From assembly GCA_977006965.1 (NCBI GenBank), contig OZ345368.1, positions 1,798,001 to 1,862,000 of the forward strand: 64,000 bases of DNA, given 5' to 3'. This document shows positions 34,134 through 43,615 of this stretch, one piece after another. How positions within the stretch are numbered: the first letter of the stretch is position 1; every line of letters starts with the position of its first letter. Made by a program: the position numbers and the translations under genes. This stretch comes from Phymatolithon calcareum (Eukaryota > Rhodophyta > Florideophyceae > Hapalidiales). The notes below the pieces were generated by a model that did not search any database, had not been told where the DNA came from, and saw only the letters and a program-made list of their open reading frames with translations.

Positions 34134-34430
34134 GCATGCTAGTATAAACTGTTGCCTGTTGCTTTTGGTTAAAGTCTGTCCTGGAAACAGCCCATCAGGA
34201 AGTGGTCAAGAGCTCGCCACGGTCAGGCTACAGGCAAGTAAGATGAAGAAGAGCAATGCACTGTATAAACACAAAATCGTTTTTTACGTGGTTTTTTCTT
34301 CCGTCCCCAATTCGGCCCACGCCGAGCCAAACGACAGATCGCACTATTTTCCGTGCGTGCGTTGGCGTTCTCGCGTCGCGCTGAACTTTAGCAACTGCTT
34401 ATATCAACCACATGATCTACAAAATTGAAC
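34134..34430 (+). pseudogene. F-module of unit D, right part
   Basis: Matches 4625-4920 of unit A, including the lysine-rich piece, which is open at 34159-34428. Function unknown. Confidence 0.5.
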
Positions 34431-34651
34431 AGCGTGCCATTTCCGAGGCCAATTCCGCATAATAAAAAATAAGAAACCTAATATCACCCAAGCAGTCACA
34501 GCATAGAAAGTAATTGAATAGAGATCTGTGCACCAGTAGGCATTATGTGGTTCTTTATTTCATCCCACTCCAGCATGGAAACGACATTCACTTCGCCGCA
34601 TCATTGTAATGAGCTTTCCCACAACGGCGCAACCACCGCGCGCAGATTATT

Positions 34652-35405
34652 TCACAACGTTTTCCAATATGTCCCCCTCTCAGAAACAGTCAAAACTGTT
34701 CCCAGCGTTTGCGGCGAGCCGATACACTCGTACAGACCCCTGTGCGGTCTTTGTCCACGCCATTTCAGCACTGGTAGCAGTACCCGAGAATATCTCCGTC
34801 CGTAGACGCGTACAGCCCCAAGTGAGTCCTTGTGCACGATAATCTGTACGCATAGCACCACCAGTGCTTGTTTTGGGTAGAACTGTTTCACACTTCAAAG
34901 GCCAATCGATACCAATGCACAGCTTCCTGAAAATCCCGCCGCGCACAAATTCCCAGGTGAAAGCAGAGACCGATATGATACTGAGCCTGTTTATGTCCAG
35001 CGCCTGCAGCGTTTCGATACAAACGCACAGCTTTCAGTACGTCCTTTCCACACCAATTCCGCGCTCGTAGCAGTACCCCAGGTTATCTTTAGCGGATATA
35101 TTTCCAGCGGCAGCTGTCAGTCGATACAAGCGCACGGTTTCCTGTGCGTCCTTCTCTACGCCGCATCCTTCCCTATAACAGCACCCGAGGTTGTTTTCGC
35201 CCATACCGTCTCCCGCGTCCGCGGCCAGTCGACATACGTGCACAGATTCCTGTGCGTCCTCGTCCACGCCAATTCCGAACCCATTGCAGAACCCGAGGTT
35301 GTTCAGACCCAGCCTGTTTCCAGGGTCCTCAACCAATCGATACAAACGCACAGCTTCCTGCTCGTAGTTCTCCACGTCCATGCCTTTATTGTTTGGTTCA
35401 GGCAA
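34652..35405 (-). pseudogene. Sel1 tail block of unit E
   Basis: Equivalent of 5145-5897. The first piece (35405-35034, 123 codons) has three Sel1 repeats and ends ERTY through the same missing A as in unit B. Further repeats lie in other frames down to 34652. Confidence 0.65.
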
Positions 35406-35610
35406 GGTTGCTACTTATACCAATTCGGCAGTGCTTCAATACGTGTATCCACACTTGCCGATTGCCCGAATTAGGTGTACATTACGTGTCCTATGTAGCC
35501 TTCGCAATGATACCGTTACATGTTCAAATCTAGATATTATGCGTAGCCGGATATAGGCACATGCACTTGTTGCATGCAACGCGCCAGGAACACTACCCAT
35601 GCAGTAAGCG

Positions 35611-38049
35611 CTATGGGGTTACAACGCCGATTCCGTGTCTAAAGCAGAACCCGAGGTTCTCCTCGGCTGAACGGTTTCCAGCATCTGCGGCCAATCGAAA
35701 CAAGCGCGCAGCTTCCTCTAAGTCCTTCTCCACGCCGATTCCGTCCCTAAAGCATAACCCGAGGTTCTCTTGGGCTGAACAGTTTCCAGCATCTGCGGCC
35801 AGTCGAAACAAGCGCACAGCTTCATGTCCGTCGAACCCAACGCCGATTCCGTTCAAATAGTTGTACCCGAGCATATTCTGAGCTTCGGCATGTCCAGCGT
35901 CTGCGGCCAAACTGTACAGCCGCGCAGCTTCCTTTAAATTCTCGGTCACGCCGATCCCGTATAGATAACAATTTCCGAGGTCATATTGAGCATAGCTGTT
36001 CCCAGCGTCTGCAGCAAGTCGACAAAGCCGGACAGCTTCGTGTAGATTCTTGTTCTCGCCGACTCCATGAAGATAGCACTTTCCTATTGCTAGTGCAGTC
36101 CTCGCCATTTCGCCTCCTTTAGAGGCCATCAAATGCATCTTAGGCAATAAGGCATCCCATCCTGGCAATTGCTCTTGCATTTTTTCAATCTCACCATTCG
36201 AAAGATCGATTTCTTCAATATTATTACTCGGTATGCCGTCGTCAAGTGTTTGAACTACCATCTTCATGCGCGATCTGTCCTCCGCCCGCTCATTCAGAGA
36301 ACCCTTGCCATTAACTCGATGTGTTGCACCCTCAGAAAGATCGATTTCGGTAAGAGTATTACTCGCTATGCCGTTGCCAAGCATTTGAACAACCATCTTC
36401 ATCCGCAATCTGTCCTCTGCACGCTCCTTAAGACAACCCTCGGCAACAGTTCGAAGTGTTGGATCCTCAATGTTGGATGCGATTCGCGCCATTACTTTTG
36501 CAAGATCTCCACTCCTCGCAAGGCTCTGTGCGTTCACCGGCTGAATATCCGACATTTCCGCCGCGCTCTCTGGTGCAACGATTTGGCACAAGAGAACTCC
36601 GAAACTCCACACATCCCACGCGCGCCGTGATGCACAGTTGACCATATCACAAAGTACTTCAGGGGGCATGAAAACTATCGTCCCTGACGCATGTGACGTA
36701 CTCGCATACAGTGTTTGCTGCTCCTTCAATAGCACTTGCCGCGATACGCCAAAGTCCCCAATCTTCGCACGCCCGAACATCTTACCTTTTTGCAGACGCA
36801 GTAATATATTTCCTTGCTTAATGTCACGATGCACAACATGCTTAGAGTGTAAGTGAGCCAGCCCCATGGCGACATCAAGTAACACACGCCGTTGGACCAT
36901 TTTGTCTTTCAGCAGTCCCTTCCGAATAGCCTTCTCCAAATTGCACGTCATTCGTTCCATGACAATGAACGGCGTACCGAATCCTTCATCGTCTGAATCC
37001 ATATCATCGTCGGTTTGCTCCGTCGAATCCATTTCCGGCCAATATCCGCCGTATGTCCTCAGCACACACGGGTGATCCATGTCCATCTGTAAGAAAATCT
37101 CACGAAGAAAATCTGGTTCTCGTTTTCGCATTTCGTGTTTTAGGATTCTCAGCTCTTTGACTGCGACCAGCAATGGTTCACCTTCTTCGTCGCCACTCGG
37201 TCCTCGTCGCAAAAGCCGACCTTGTAAAACATTTGAGAACGTTCCCTCTCCGAGAGGAATTGGTCTCCCCCGCTTAGAATCTAAACATACGTCTTCATCG
37301 TTCAGCTTCCACCCGCTCCACAGATTTCGAATCATAGTGCCTAGCTCTTGCCTTTTCGCCACCGATATTCCGCTCGAGCACAATATTCTCAATAATTCCT
37401 TTGTCTTTTCGGGAAGCGTAGCAAGAAGATGGAGAGAACTTCTCTCCAAATCGTCAACGGATCCGTCGCTGATGTCCGCTGATGTTTCAGCTACAGAACA
37501 CTGCGTAGAAGAATGCGCTCCGAACGCAGTCATCATTGCTTGAATTTGTTCCAAGAGATGGTGGACATCATCAACTCGACTAAAATGCTCACCGGCGATG
37601 ACTTTTTCAACATTGTCGACAAGATCGGCCAGCTTCTTAGTGATAGAGGCATGCGAGTATACCACCAGGCCGCACACATCGAGGTGATTTTCCAGCGGAC
37701 TAAGCCGCTCAAAAATTGAGGTTAGCTCGGCGACACCCTCTTGGGATGAAAGCCAGTTTTTCCATCTTTCCTTTGAAGAAAGTCTAGACTGTAAACTGTC
37801 CAGTTCGATCTTGATTGAATTAAAGTCGTCAACAACTCGCTGAAAGACGTCGCCGGGGATGTTGTCCATGTTCAGTGCAGTCTGGTACTTGCGGATGGTA
37901 TCGCAAATCCTCTTCACGCGTCTCACCGAAGAATCAATGAGACCTGGTATCTTTTTGTGAGCGATTTTTCTTCTTCTGATACCGGCAAGAATCTGGACGA
38001 TGGCATCGGCACTAGCCAGAACCAAGCCCGCAATGTCGAGCCCCGCCAT
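35611..38049 (-). CDS. Unit E HeLo/MLKL-like domain - protein kinase - Sel1 repeat protein
   Basis: 812 residues without breaks. N-terminal helical domain MAGLDIAGLVLASADAIV. Kinase with GEGTFSNVLQG, VAVK, HRDIKQGN, DFGVSRQ and MPPE. As in unit D, the kinase tail is partly duplicated (SLNERAEDRSRMKM). About five Sel1 repeats follow and the end is GIGVVTP as in unit B. D and E therefore form one subfamily and A, B, C another. It should be catalytically active. The gene lies between two inverted G-rich elements. Confidence 0.9.
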   Translation of the reverse strand: MAGLDIAGLVLASADAIVQILAGIRRRKIAHKKIPGLIDSSVRRVKRICDTIRKYQTALNMDNIPGDVFQRVVDDFNSIKIELDSLQSRLSSKERWKNWLSSQEGVAELTSIFERLSPLENHLDVCGLVVYSHASITKKLADLVDNVEKVIAGEHFSRVDDVHHLLEQIQAMMTAFGAHSSTQCSVAETSADISDGSVDDLERSSLHLLATLPEKTKELLRILCSSGISVAKRQELGTMIRNLWSGWKLNDEDVCLDSKRGRPIPLGEGTFSNVLQGRLLRRGPSGDEEGEPLLVAVKELRILKHEMRKREPDFLREIFLQMDMDHPCVLRTYGGYWPEMDSTEQTDDDMDSDDEGFGTPFIVMERMTCNLEKAIRKGLLKDKMVQRRVLLDVAMGLAHLHSKHVVHRDIKQGNILLRLQKGKMFGRAKIGDFGVSRQVLLKEQQTLYASTSHASGTIVFMPPEVLCDMVNCASRRAWDVWSFGVLLCQIVAPESAAEMSDIQPVNAQSLARSGDLAKVMARIASNIEDPTLRTVAEGCLKERAEDRLRMKMVVQMLGNGIASNTLTEIDLSEGATHRVNGKGSLNERAEDRSRMKMVVQTLDDGIPSNNIEEIDLSNGEIEKMQEQLPGWDALLPKMHLMASKGGEMARTALAIGKCYLHGVGENKNLHEAVRLCRLAADAGNSYAQYDLGNCYLYGIGVTENLKEAARLYSLAADAGHAEAQNMLGYNYLNGIGVGFDGHEAVRLFRLAADAGNCSAQENLGLCFRDGIGVEKDLEEAARLFRLAADAGNRSAEENLGFCFRHGIGVVTP

Positions 38050-38086
38050 GACGGACAGTCACTGCAGTTGACGTGAGTAAGAGCAA

Positions 38087-38401
38087 ATGGGGCCGTCGAA
38101 GTTTCCCACAGGATGTGGCCGACAGGGCCGGGAGACGTCAGTCGGCAAGGGTGAGTTCTTCGGTACAAGACCACAGGACAGTGGCGCACTCTTACCAGAG
38201 GCAGTGGAGCATTTCGGCGAGGTTGCTGAGAAGAGCCTTGAGGCGCTACAGCGCAACCTCACAGCACCGCAACTCAACGGAGAGACCGAGGGCGAAACAA
38301 TGCAGGCGATTAACAGACTAGTAGCAGGGGAATGTTCCCCTGCTATTAGAATTAGAAAAAATAATGACGGAAGAAATAATAGTGTGATGCGATATTTTTA
38401 G
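38087..38401 (+). CDS. Small divergent ORF upstream of unit E kinase
   Basis: 104 codons with a shared start (MGPSKFPTGCGRQG) found in all units about 40 bp from the divergent kinase start. In unit E it continues as AVEHFGEVAEKSLEALQRN, a good amphipathic helix not found in other units. That part lies in DNA flanked by a 13-bp direct repeat (38191-38203, 39413-39425), so it may be inserted sequence. Alternatively unit E alone keeps the original exon. Function unknown. Confidence 0.3.
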   Translation: MGPSKFPTGCGRQGRETSVGKGEFFGTRPQDSGALLPEAVEHFGEVAEKSLEALQRNLTAPQLNGETEGETMQAINRLVAGECSPAIRIRKNNDGRNNSVMRYF

Positions 38402-39412
38402 TCAATGCGAAAGTAGTACATGGGGGGGGAAATTGTATGTTTTTATTTTACAAGCCCTCAACGCCGGTATTCACCAACAACAGAGCAGCTTGGGTCTCAG
38501 TAACTACCCTGTGTAACAATTATGTTCCCAAATCACAATTGCTGCACTCATCTCCATCATCTCCAACTCTAGTATCCATCACTTGCTACGTTCTTCTTCG
38601 CAGTAAAATTTGCCGAGTAGGGCAAACCTCCGCAGTCGGAGGTCTTCTCGGCGCGCTCGCATAACTTCCGGGGGGCTAATAAAGGGAAGCCCTCTCGGGG
38701 GACAACTTCTGTGGGCTCTTAACATCAGGGGGTGTGCTCTTCAACGAGAGCTCGCTCGGGGGACAGCTACAGGTAGGCGCTCTTCAACGAGTGCTCTTTC
38801 GGGGGGACAACTTCGGGAGGCTCTTCAACGAGGCCTCGCTCTCGCTCGCGGGGGCAACTTGGAGGGTGGCGTTCGTCAACGGAGGCTCGCTCGGGGGGAC
38901 AACTTCGGGGGGCCTTCAACGAAAACCCACTTGGGGGACATCTTGCGCGGCTCCAAAAACGGAACCTCGCTCGGGGGGACAACTTCGGTGGGGACTATCG
39001 GCGCGGGTTCCGGTTTCCGCGTCGGCGACAACTAGTCTTGCACCGGGTATGATATCGATGGTTTCATACATTCAGCACGTAGCACGATTTCTGATAATTC
39101 GCGTCGGTTCGCGGAATGTTTCGGGGTCAGCACTCTTCACTTGGTCTTCAGCGGGGCAGCGTTCTTCATCGCGACAACCGATTTCGGCGGAGAAGCCGCC
39201 AAAATGCGCGCATTCGTCAAAGCATTCGTCGTGGTCAAAAATACCGGCGCGGGCTACCCGCCCGCGCCGGAAATCTTCAGTTTCGTGTCTCGTGGGCCGT
39301 TCGGTCCGGTTCAGGTTTCCTTCTGGCTCTTGCTCGGATGCACGAAAGTAGTACATGGGAAGCTGCGACTATGGCGTTGAGGGCTTCTAAAATAAAAACT
39401 TACAATTTTCCC
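38204..39412. mobile_element. Insertion with G-rich repeat element, copy 2
   Basis: The insertion is flanked by the direct repeat CTTACCAGAGGCA. Its main part, 38422-39412, has inverted ends (about 40 bp, containing TTTTTATTTTA and AAGCCCTCAACGCC) and about eight imperfect repeats with CTCGGGGGGACAACTTC. The first 220 bp before the left end is separate sequence with a short palindrome AGCAGGGGAATGTTCCCCTG at 38330. The superfamily is unknown. Confidence 0.65.
39072..39356 (-). CDS. Small ORF in the non-repetitive part of the G-rich element
   Basis: 94 codons; the frame reads DHDECFDECAHFGGFSAEIG and continues upstream. All frames are rather open here because of high GC, so coding is uncertain. 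If real, it would be a captured gene fragment carried by the element. No family recognised. Confidence 0.2.
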   Translation of the reverse strand: MYYFRASEQEPEGNLNRTERPTRHETEDFRRGRVARAGIFDHDECFDECAHFGGFSAEIGCRDEERCPAEDQVKSADPETFREPTRIIRNRATC

Positions 39413-39492
39413 CTTACCAGAGGCATGGTATACAGGTGTACTGTATACCGCAATTACAGTAGAAACTGCATCCATGCATTGCTGCCCGTACT

Positions 39493-40002
39493 GTGCAGTT
39501 CTCCACTAATGCTCGCACTGACCGCTGCACAAAACGGGATGATGTGGGACAGCTGAGAAGTCGCGGTGGCGTCTTGTACAAGGAGCGAAAGCTTGTAGAA
39601 GAGACGAATGCTGCAGCTACAGCATGTGATGAGAAGATCAGCGCTTTGAGCGATGCTCTTGGCGGATTTCTTCGTACTGTGAACAAACGTTCAGAGAGGG
39701 AAAAGAACTCTTCGACGCCGAGAACTGCTGCCTCGGTCGGCGCCGCTGACGACTATATTTCACTTCTGCGTGCACTCACAGACATCATAAAACAGAGCGC
39801 AGATTCCTTTTGTTGTCACCACTCTGCACCGAGTTGCAAGTTGCGACAGTTGTTGACCACTGTGAACGGCGACAGATCGTACGGGTCTTCTGAAATTCCA
39901 GTCGCCTCGCTCGTGAGCGTGGACTGTCCGACTGATTCATCGTCGTATAATTCCGATATGCCGCACCGTGGACTTGACTGGGCAGCGTCCGACTTGTATT
40001 GA
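39493..40002 (+). CDS. F-module ORF, unit E copy (unknown protein)
   Basis: 169 codons, intact: QLRSRGGVLYKERKLVEE, a helical region to ALGGFLRTVNKRSERE, a serine/alanine linker, DDYISLLRALTDIIKQSADS, then a cysteine-containing tail ending AASDLY. It is the best-preserved copy of the ORF seen in all units. The first residues differ between units, so the start is unsure. No domain recognised. Confidence 0.4.
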   Translation: MQFSTNARTDRCTKRDDVGQLRSRGGVLYKERKLVEETNAAATACDEKISALSDALGGFLRTVNKRSEREKNSSTPRTAASVGAADDYISLLRALTDIIKQSADSFCCHHSAPSCKLRQLLTTVNGDRSYGSSEIPVASLVSVDCPTDSSSYNSDMPHRGLDWAASDLY

Positions 40003-41430
40003 GCTTGTCACCATACTCGCTGCGCACGAAACCCGTTTTCGTGGCCTTGAGATGTGGCGAATTCTTCAAGGCTTCGAGGACACGCTTTGAGGAGCACTAT
40101 AGCCAACCCCGCCTGCACCATCGTCACCGTCTTGCGCACAGCGTCGCTCGCAACAGAACACTATCGCCATACACTGCGTAAGCGGACTCACGTGTGTGTT
40201 CTGCACAGAAGTTGCAATCTCCATTGCTTTACCTATGCACGTGAGTCGGGCATAATGCATGACCCATTGCGACACTCTTTCACTCTATCACCGGTCTGCC
40301 GACAATGCGTCCCGACAAAGCATTGGTGACAGGTGGAACTGACTTTATATGGTCATGAATTGTCCGACGACTCCTCTCGAAAGTGGTCTATGTCAAAGTG
40401 CGCACACGGCCGGTCAGCACAGCGGGTCCTCTACCATCGATTGTTCTGGTGCGGACGTGGACGCCTGAAGCGGTTAGTGTCAAGTGATGCCAAGTTGGGG
40501 GACGCATTACGGGACGAATGGATATGCAACTTTTAAAATGGCGTGGAATCTGCTGCTGATGACTTTAGGCTCATATGGGCAGAAAGTCGGAGATGGCAAC
40601 TGCAGTAATGCCGATCTACGGGGAGCACTTTTTGTCAATGGGCGCTGATTGCAGTGCACGAGAGCGCATGCGATCCATTTTCATTTGGGAGTTTGCAGCG
40701 TAGCAACCTCCGAAGTGTGGCACGGTGCTGGAAACATTCGACCGCGCTATCGTTGGGCAATGAAATCGGCGACACTATTACGTACGAGTATTCTCAGAAT
40801 TTCGAGCGACACCACTGTGTTAAAGCGCTGGCTTTGGAAGTTGGCACTATCACTTGCGAAGGAATTCAGCCTACAGTGGCGGTGATTTTTCGAAACTCTC
40901 TACACAGCAAGTATGGCAACTGACTGATTAATTATTCTAAAGCCAGATAGTGTTATCGTTGCGGTCATTGACGTCTCATCGCTCTATCCGTCTAAGCTTC
41001 CCGCAGAGATGCGCATTCAGCTATTGACCAAATTCGATGAGAAGCCATCTCCTAAGCACGGACACCTTTTCAGACAACTTTTATACAAATGGGAATGTTT
41101 TTAGCATGCTTGTATAATCTGTTGCCTGTTGAAGTTAAAGTCTGCCCTGGAAACAGCCCACCAGGAGGTGGTCAAGATCTCATCATGGTCAAGCTATAGG
41201 CAAGTAAGATGAAGAAGAGCAATGCACTGCATAAACAGAAATCATTTTTTACGTGGTTTGTTCTTCCGTCCCCAATTCGGCCCACGCCGAGCCAAACGAC
41301 AGATCGCACTATTGTCCGTGCGTGCGTTGGCGTTCTCGCGTCGCGCCGAACTACAGTAACTGCTTATACTGTATCAACCACATGATCTACAAAATTGACC
41401 AGGGGGCCATTTCTGAGGCTAGCTCTGCAA
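40003..41430 (+). pseudogene. F-module remainder, unit E
   Basis: Equivalent of 3520-4920: broken pieces including 40333-40536 and 40654-40923, the DVSSLYPS-like piece near 40935-41000, and the lysine-rich piece near 41200-41430. Homology to the array ends here. Confidence 0.5.
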
Positions 41431-42006
41431 CTTAAAAATTAGAAACTGTTGAAAGGGGAATAAAAAGAAATGTAGCTTTACTGAAGTGCAGCTATACTTT
41501 CAAAGCTGTTGACAAACGTAGATTTTTCAAAATCTAGACAGCTTTGAAAATCATCTTCGTGTCAAGAAAAGGATTGAACTTGTTTGCAGTGTCAAATGGG
41601 CGGGATGGGTGGGGAGAAAAGGATGAACATGCCGGACCTCTGGGTTGTACTTGCTTCTGGGCTTTCTACCTTTACAACCCAGGCCTATCCTCTGGCTGAT
41701 ATAGCGGTGGACCAGCTCGCGCACGAATCATGATGTGGTTCCTGTTTCCAAATCTGGCCACAAAATCACTGATACCATTTTGAGTGCTTGATTGCCACTA
41801 CGTGGTTTGCATCTGTATGCGTACTCACTCCTTGGCAAGCAGCAGGGACGGTCAGCTGGTTCCCTGCTTATGGTGTTCCTCTTCATCCATGTAAATTCTT
41901 GACACGCGACGTTAAGGGGGGGAGAAACGCTAACTTCACAAGTCACATAAATTTAATTGTGAAAGATACCCCTTCGTGTGCCGACTGGATTATGAGTCAA
42001 TAAGAT
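41431..42006. other. Spacer with a hairpin and a solitary MITE-like end
   Basis: No gene seen. A hairpin lies at 41498-41549 (arms TTTCAAAGCTGT/ACAGCTTTGAAA plus an inner AT stem). Near 41913, ACGTTAAGGGGGGAGAAACG resembles the inverted end of the element at 2644-3016, but no partner end is nearby. Confidence 0.5.
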
Positions 42007-42340
42007 TGTTGATCATATCGATACACGTGGCATTTATCATCAGAAGATATTTTTGTATTAGTGATCATACTTCAATCTCGCGCCGACATATATACACGCG
42101 CCGAGCTTCTTGTTCAGAAGAAGCGAAGCCGAAGGGGACGCGCACACTTACCTTGCTGCTCTTTGCCCTTTTCTTTCTTGGAGTCGTGTCGGCGCATTCT
42201 GTGTGCGCCGACTATATCAATAAATACCGGAGGCTCGATCCTTTCCTCCGGGGGTTTTGTGCCGTTTTATTCGCCGCGTACGCGTGCACGTGTCATTCCC
42301 TACACTGTGCAACGTGTACTATCCTATGCAACATACAACA
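42007..42340 (+). repeat. Copia-2 5' LTR
   Basis: 334 bp, TGTTGATC to ACAACA. It holds a TATA-like ATATATAC at 42088, a stem-loop with arms GTCGGCGCA/TGCGCCGAC at about 42187-42211, and AATAAA at 42219, a plausible promoter and polyadenylation arrangement. Confidence 0.9.
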
Positions 42341-42353
42341 GTTATGGGCCCAG
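42341..42353 (+). promoter_or_regulatory. Copia-2 primer-binding site containing the gag ATG
   Basis: GTTATGGGCCCAG, identical to Copia-1's site and complementary to the initiator tRNA-Met anticodon arm. The ATG at 42344 is in frame with gag. Confidence 0.8.
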
Positions 42354-43615
42354 GGTCTGAGACAAGTGCCGTACGCGGCATCGCCGATCCGCCGAAGTTC
42401 TCCCCCCGCCAGGATCTCTACGCCTGGCGGAAGAGTGTCGAGAACTGGGTCGACTTAATTACGGTCGGAGCTGCAAGAGGCGAAGAAAAGCATTATAAAA
42501 CTGTCTTCGCCACTCTCGGTCGTCACCTCTATGACCGAGCTCTTCCACTTGCGCAGCTGTCGATCGTCGATCATGCACAGGAGAGCAACTTGATCGATTA
42601 CAAGCAAAACGACCAGATCGCCGCCGTCTGGGAGATTTTGGATCTCATTGCGGTTGACCCTCCTATCATCGTCATCACTTGCTTGATCAACTCGTTCAAC
42701 AGAGTTGTGAAGTGCAAGCGAAACAAGAACGAGTCGCTCACCCAGTTTGTTTCTCGGTTTCATGGTCTTGCTTCGCAGCACGTAATCCATGCAGGGGTTT
42801 CATCTTCATCCCAAGTGGGCGAAGTTCTCGCTATAACGTTACTCGGGAACGCCAATCTTGGAGAGGCTACTCATCAGAGCGCGAAGATTCAGTTAATCAA
42901 CGCTGCTCAGTCTCGAAAGGATAAGGAGATGAAGGCACTATATGCTCTGACAGATCGAGACTCCGAGGACTTAGAGAAGGTGAAGGAAACGCTCTCGTCG
43001 GGATTGGCACTTAGACAAGTGATTGAAGATGAAGACATTCCTTCCCCAACTGAGAAGCTCCAACAAGTGCATTCAGCTATCAAACAAGCACTTGAGCTGC
43101 TCACTGGAGTCATTACGAGGTCAACAGCTCCTCCGGAAGCTCAGAGAAGACGCCGAAGCTCAGCTGCAACTCCCAGAGCTCCAATCACTCATGATGATGC
43201 TGTCTCCGTTATTAGATCTCTTGAGCAGTCAAGTACTGAACAGGAAAAGACTATTTTCACTCGAGATGAAATTAACTCTATGGTTCAGTCTGCCATGTTG
43301 GCTGGTTTAAGAGATCTCAGAGCAGAACACTCAATTCCTCCCCTAAACCCGCCGAAAAAGAAGCAGACTGCTTCTGGATCGATGCTTTCCTCCGCAACTT
43401 CGCAACCAAAATCATCAAAGGTGCAAAAGTTACAGAAACGGACGAATCAAAGATTCTGTTTCGACTGTGGAGTCGAAGATCACATTCGAGGAGACATTTC
43501 TTGTAAATCTCCTTGCTTTTTTTCCAAAAATCGTCGTAAGGAAGGCAAATACAATGAGACAGGTTCAAAAGGCAATGAAAAAGATGGAATAAACGTTTTC
43601 CGCAGGTGCTCCTAG
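42344..43615 (+). CDS. Copia-2 Gag
   Basis: 423 codons from the ATG in the primer-binding site. The N-terminal part (DPPKFSPRQDLYAWRKSVEN) and the middle (ESLTQFVSRFHGLA) match copia-type Gag layout. A degenerate CCHC knuckle, CFDCGVEDHIRGDISC, lies near 43458. The frame ends at 43615 and overlaps the pol frame, which is open from 43579 in the -1 frame. This may be a programmed shift or a mutation; no canonical slippery heptamer is obvious. Gag itself is intact. Confidence 0.85.
   Translation: MGPGSETSAVRGIADPPKFSPRQDLYAWRKSVENWVDLITVGAARGEEKHYKTVFATLGRHLYDRALPLAQLSIVDHAQESNLIDYKQNDQIAAVWEILDLIAVDPPIIVITCLINSFNRVVKCKRNKNESLTQFVSRFHGLASQHVIHAGVSSSSQVGEVLAITLLGNANLGEATHQSAKIQLINAAQSRKDKEMKALYALTDRDSEDLEKVKETLSSGLALRQVIEDEDIPSPTEKLQQVHSAIKQALELLTGVITRSTAPPEAQRRRRSSAATPRAPITHDDAVSVIRSLEQSSTEQEKTIFTRDEINSMVQSAMLAGLRDLRAEHSIPPLNPPKKKQTASGSMLSSATSQPKSSKVQKLQKRTNQRFCFDCGVEDHIRGDISCKSPCFFSKNRRKEGKYNETGSKGNEKDGINVFRRCS

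Larger units (their letters stand above)
1..41430. repeat. Tandem array of kinase-Sel1 units A-E
   Basis: Five copies of one segment follow each other in the same orientation. Each has a minus-strand kinase-Sel1 gene, a plus-strand broken module upstream of it (F-module), and most have a further block of minus-strand Sel1 repeats downstream of the kinase. Copies match closely over kilobases, including non-coding DNA, so they arose by segmental duplication. Unit B is split by two transposons and unit E is flanked by two inverted G-rich elements. A sixth, heavily deleted copy lies at 60593-63450. Confidence 0.9.
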
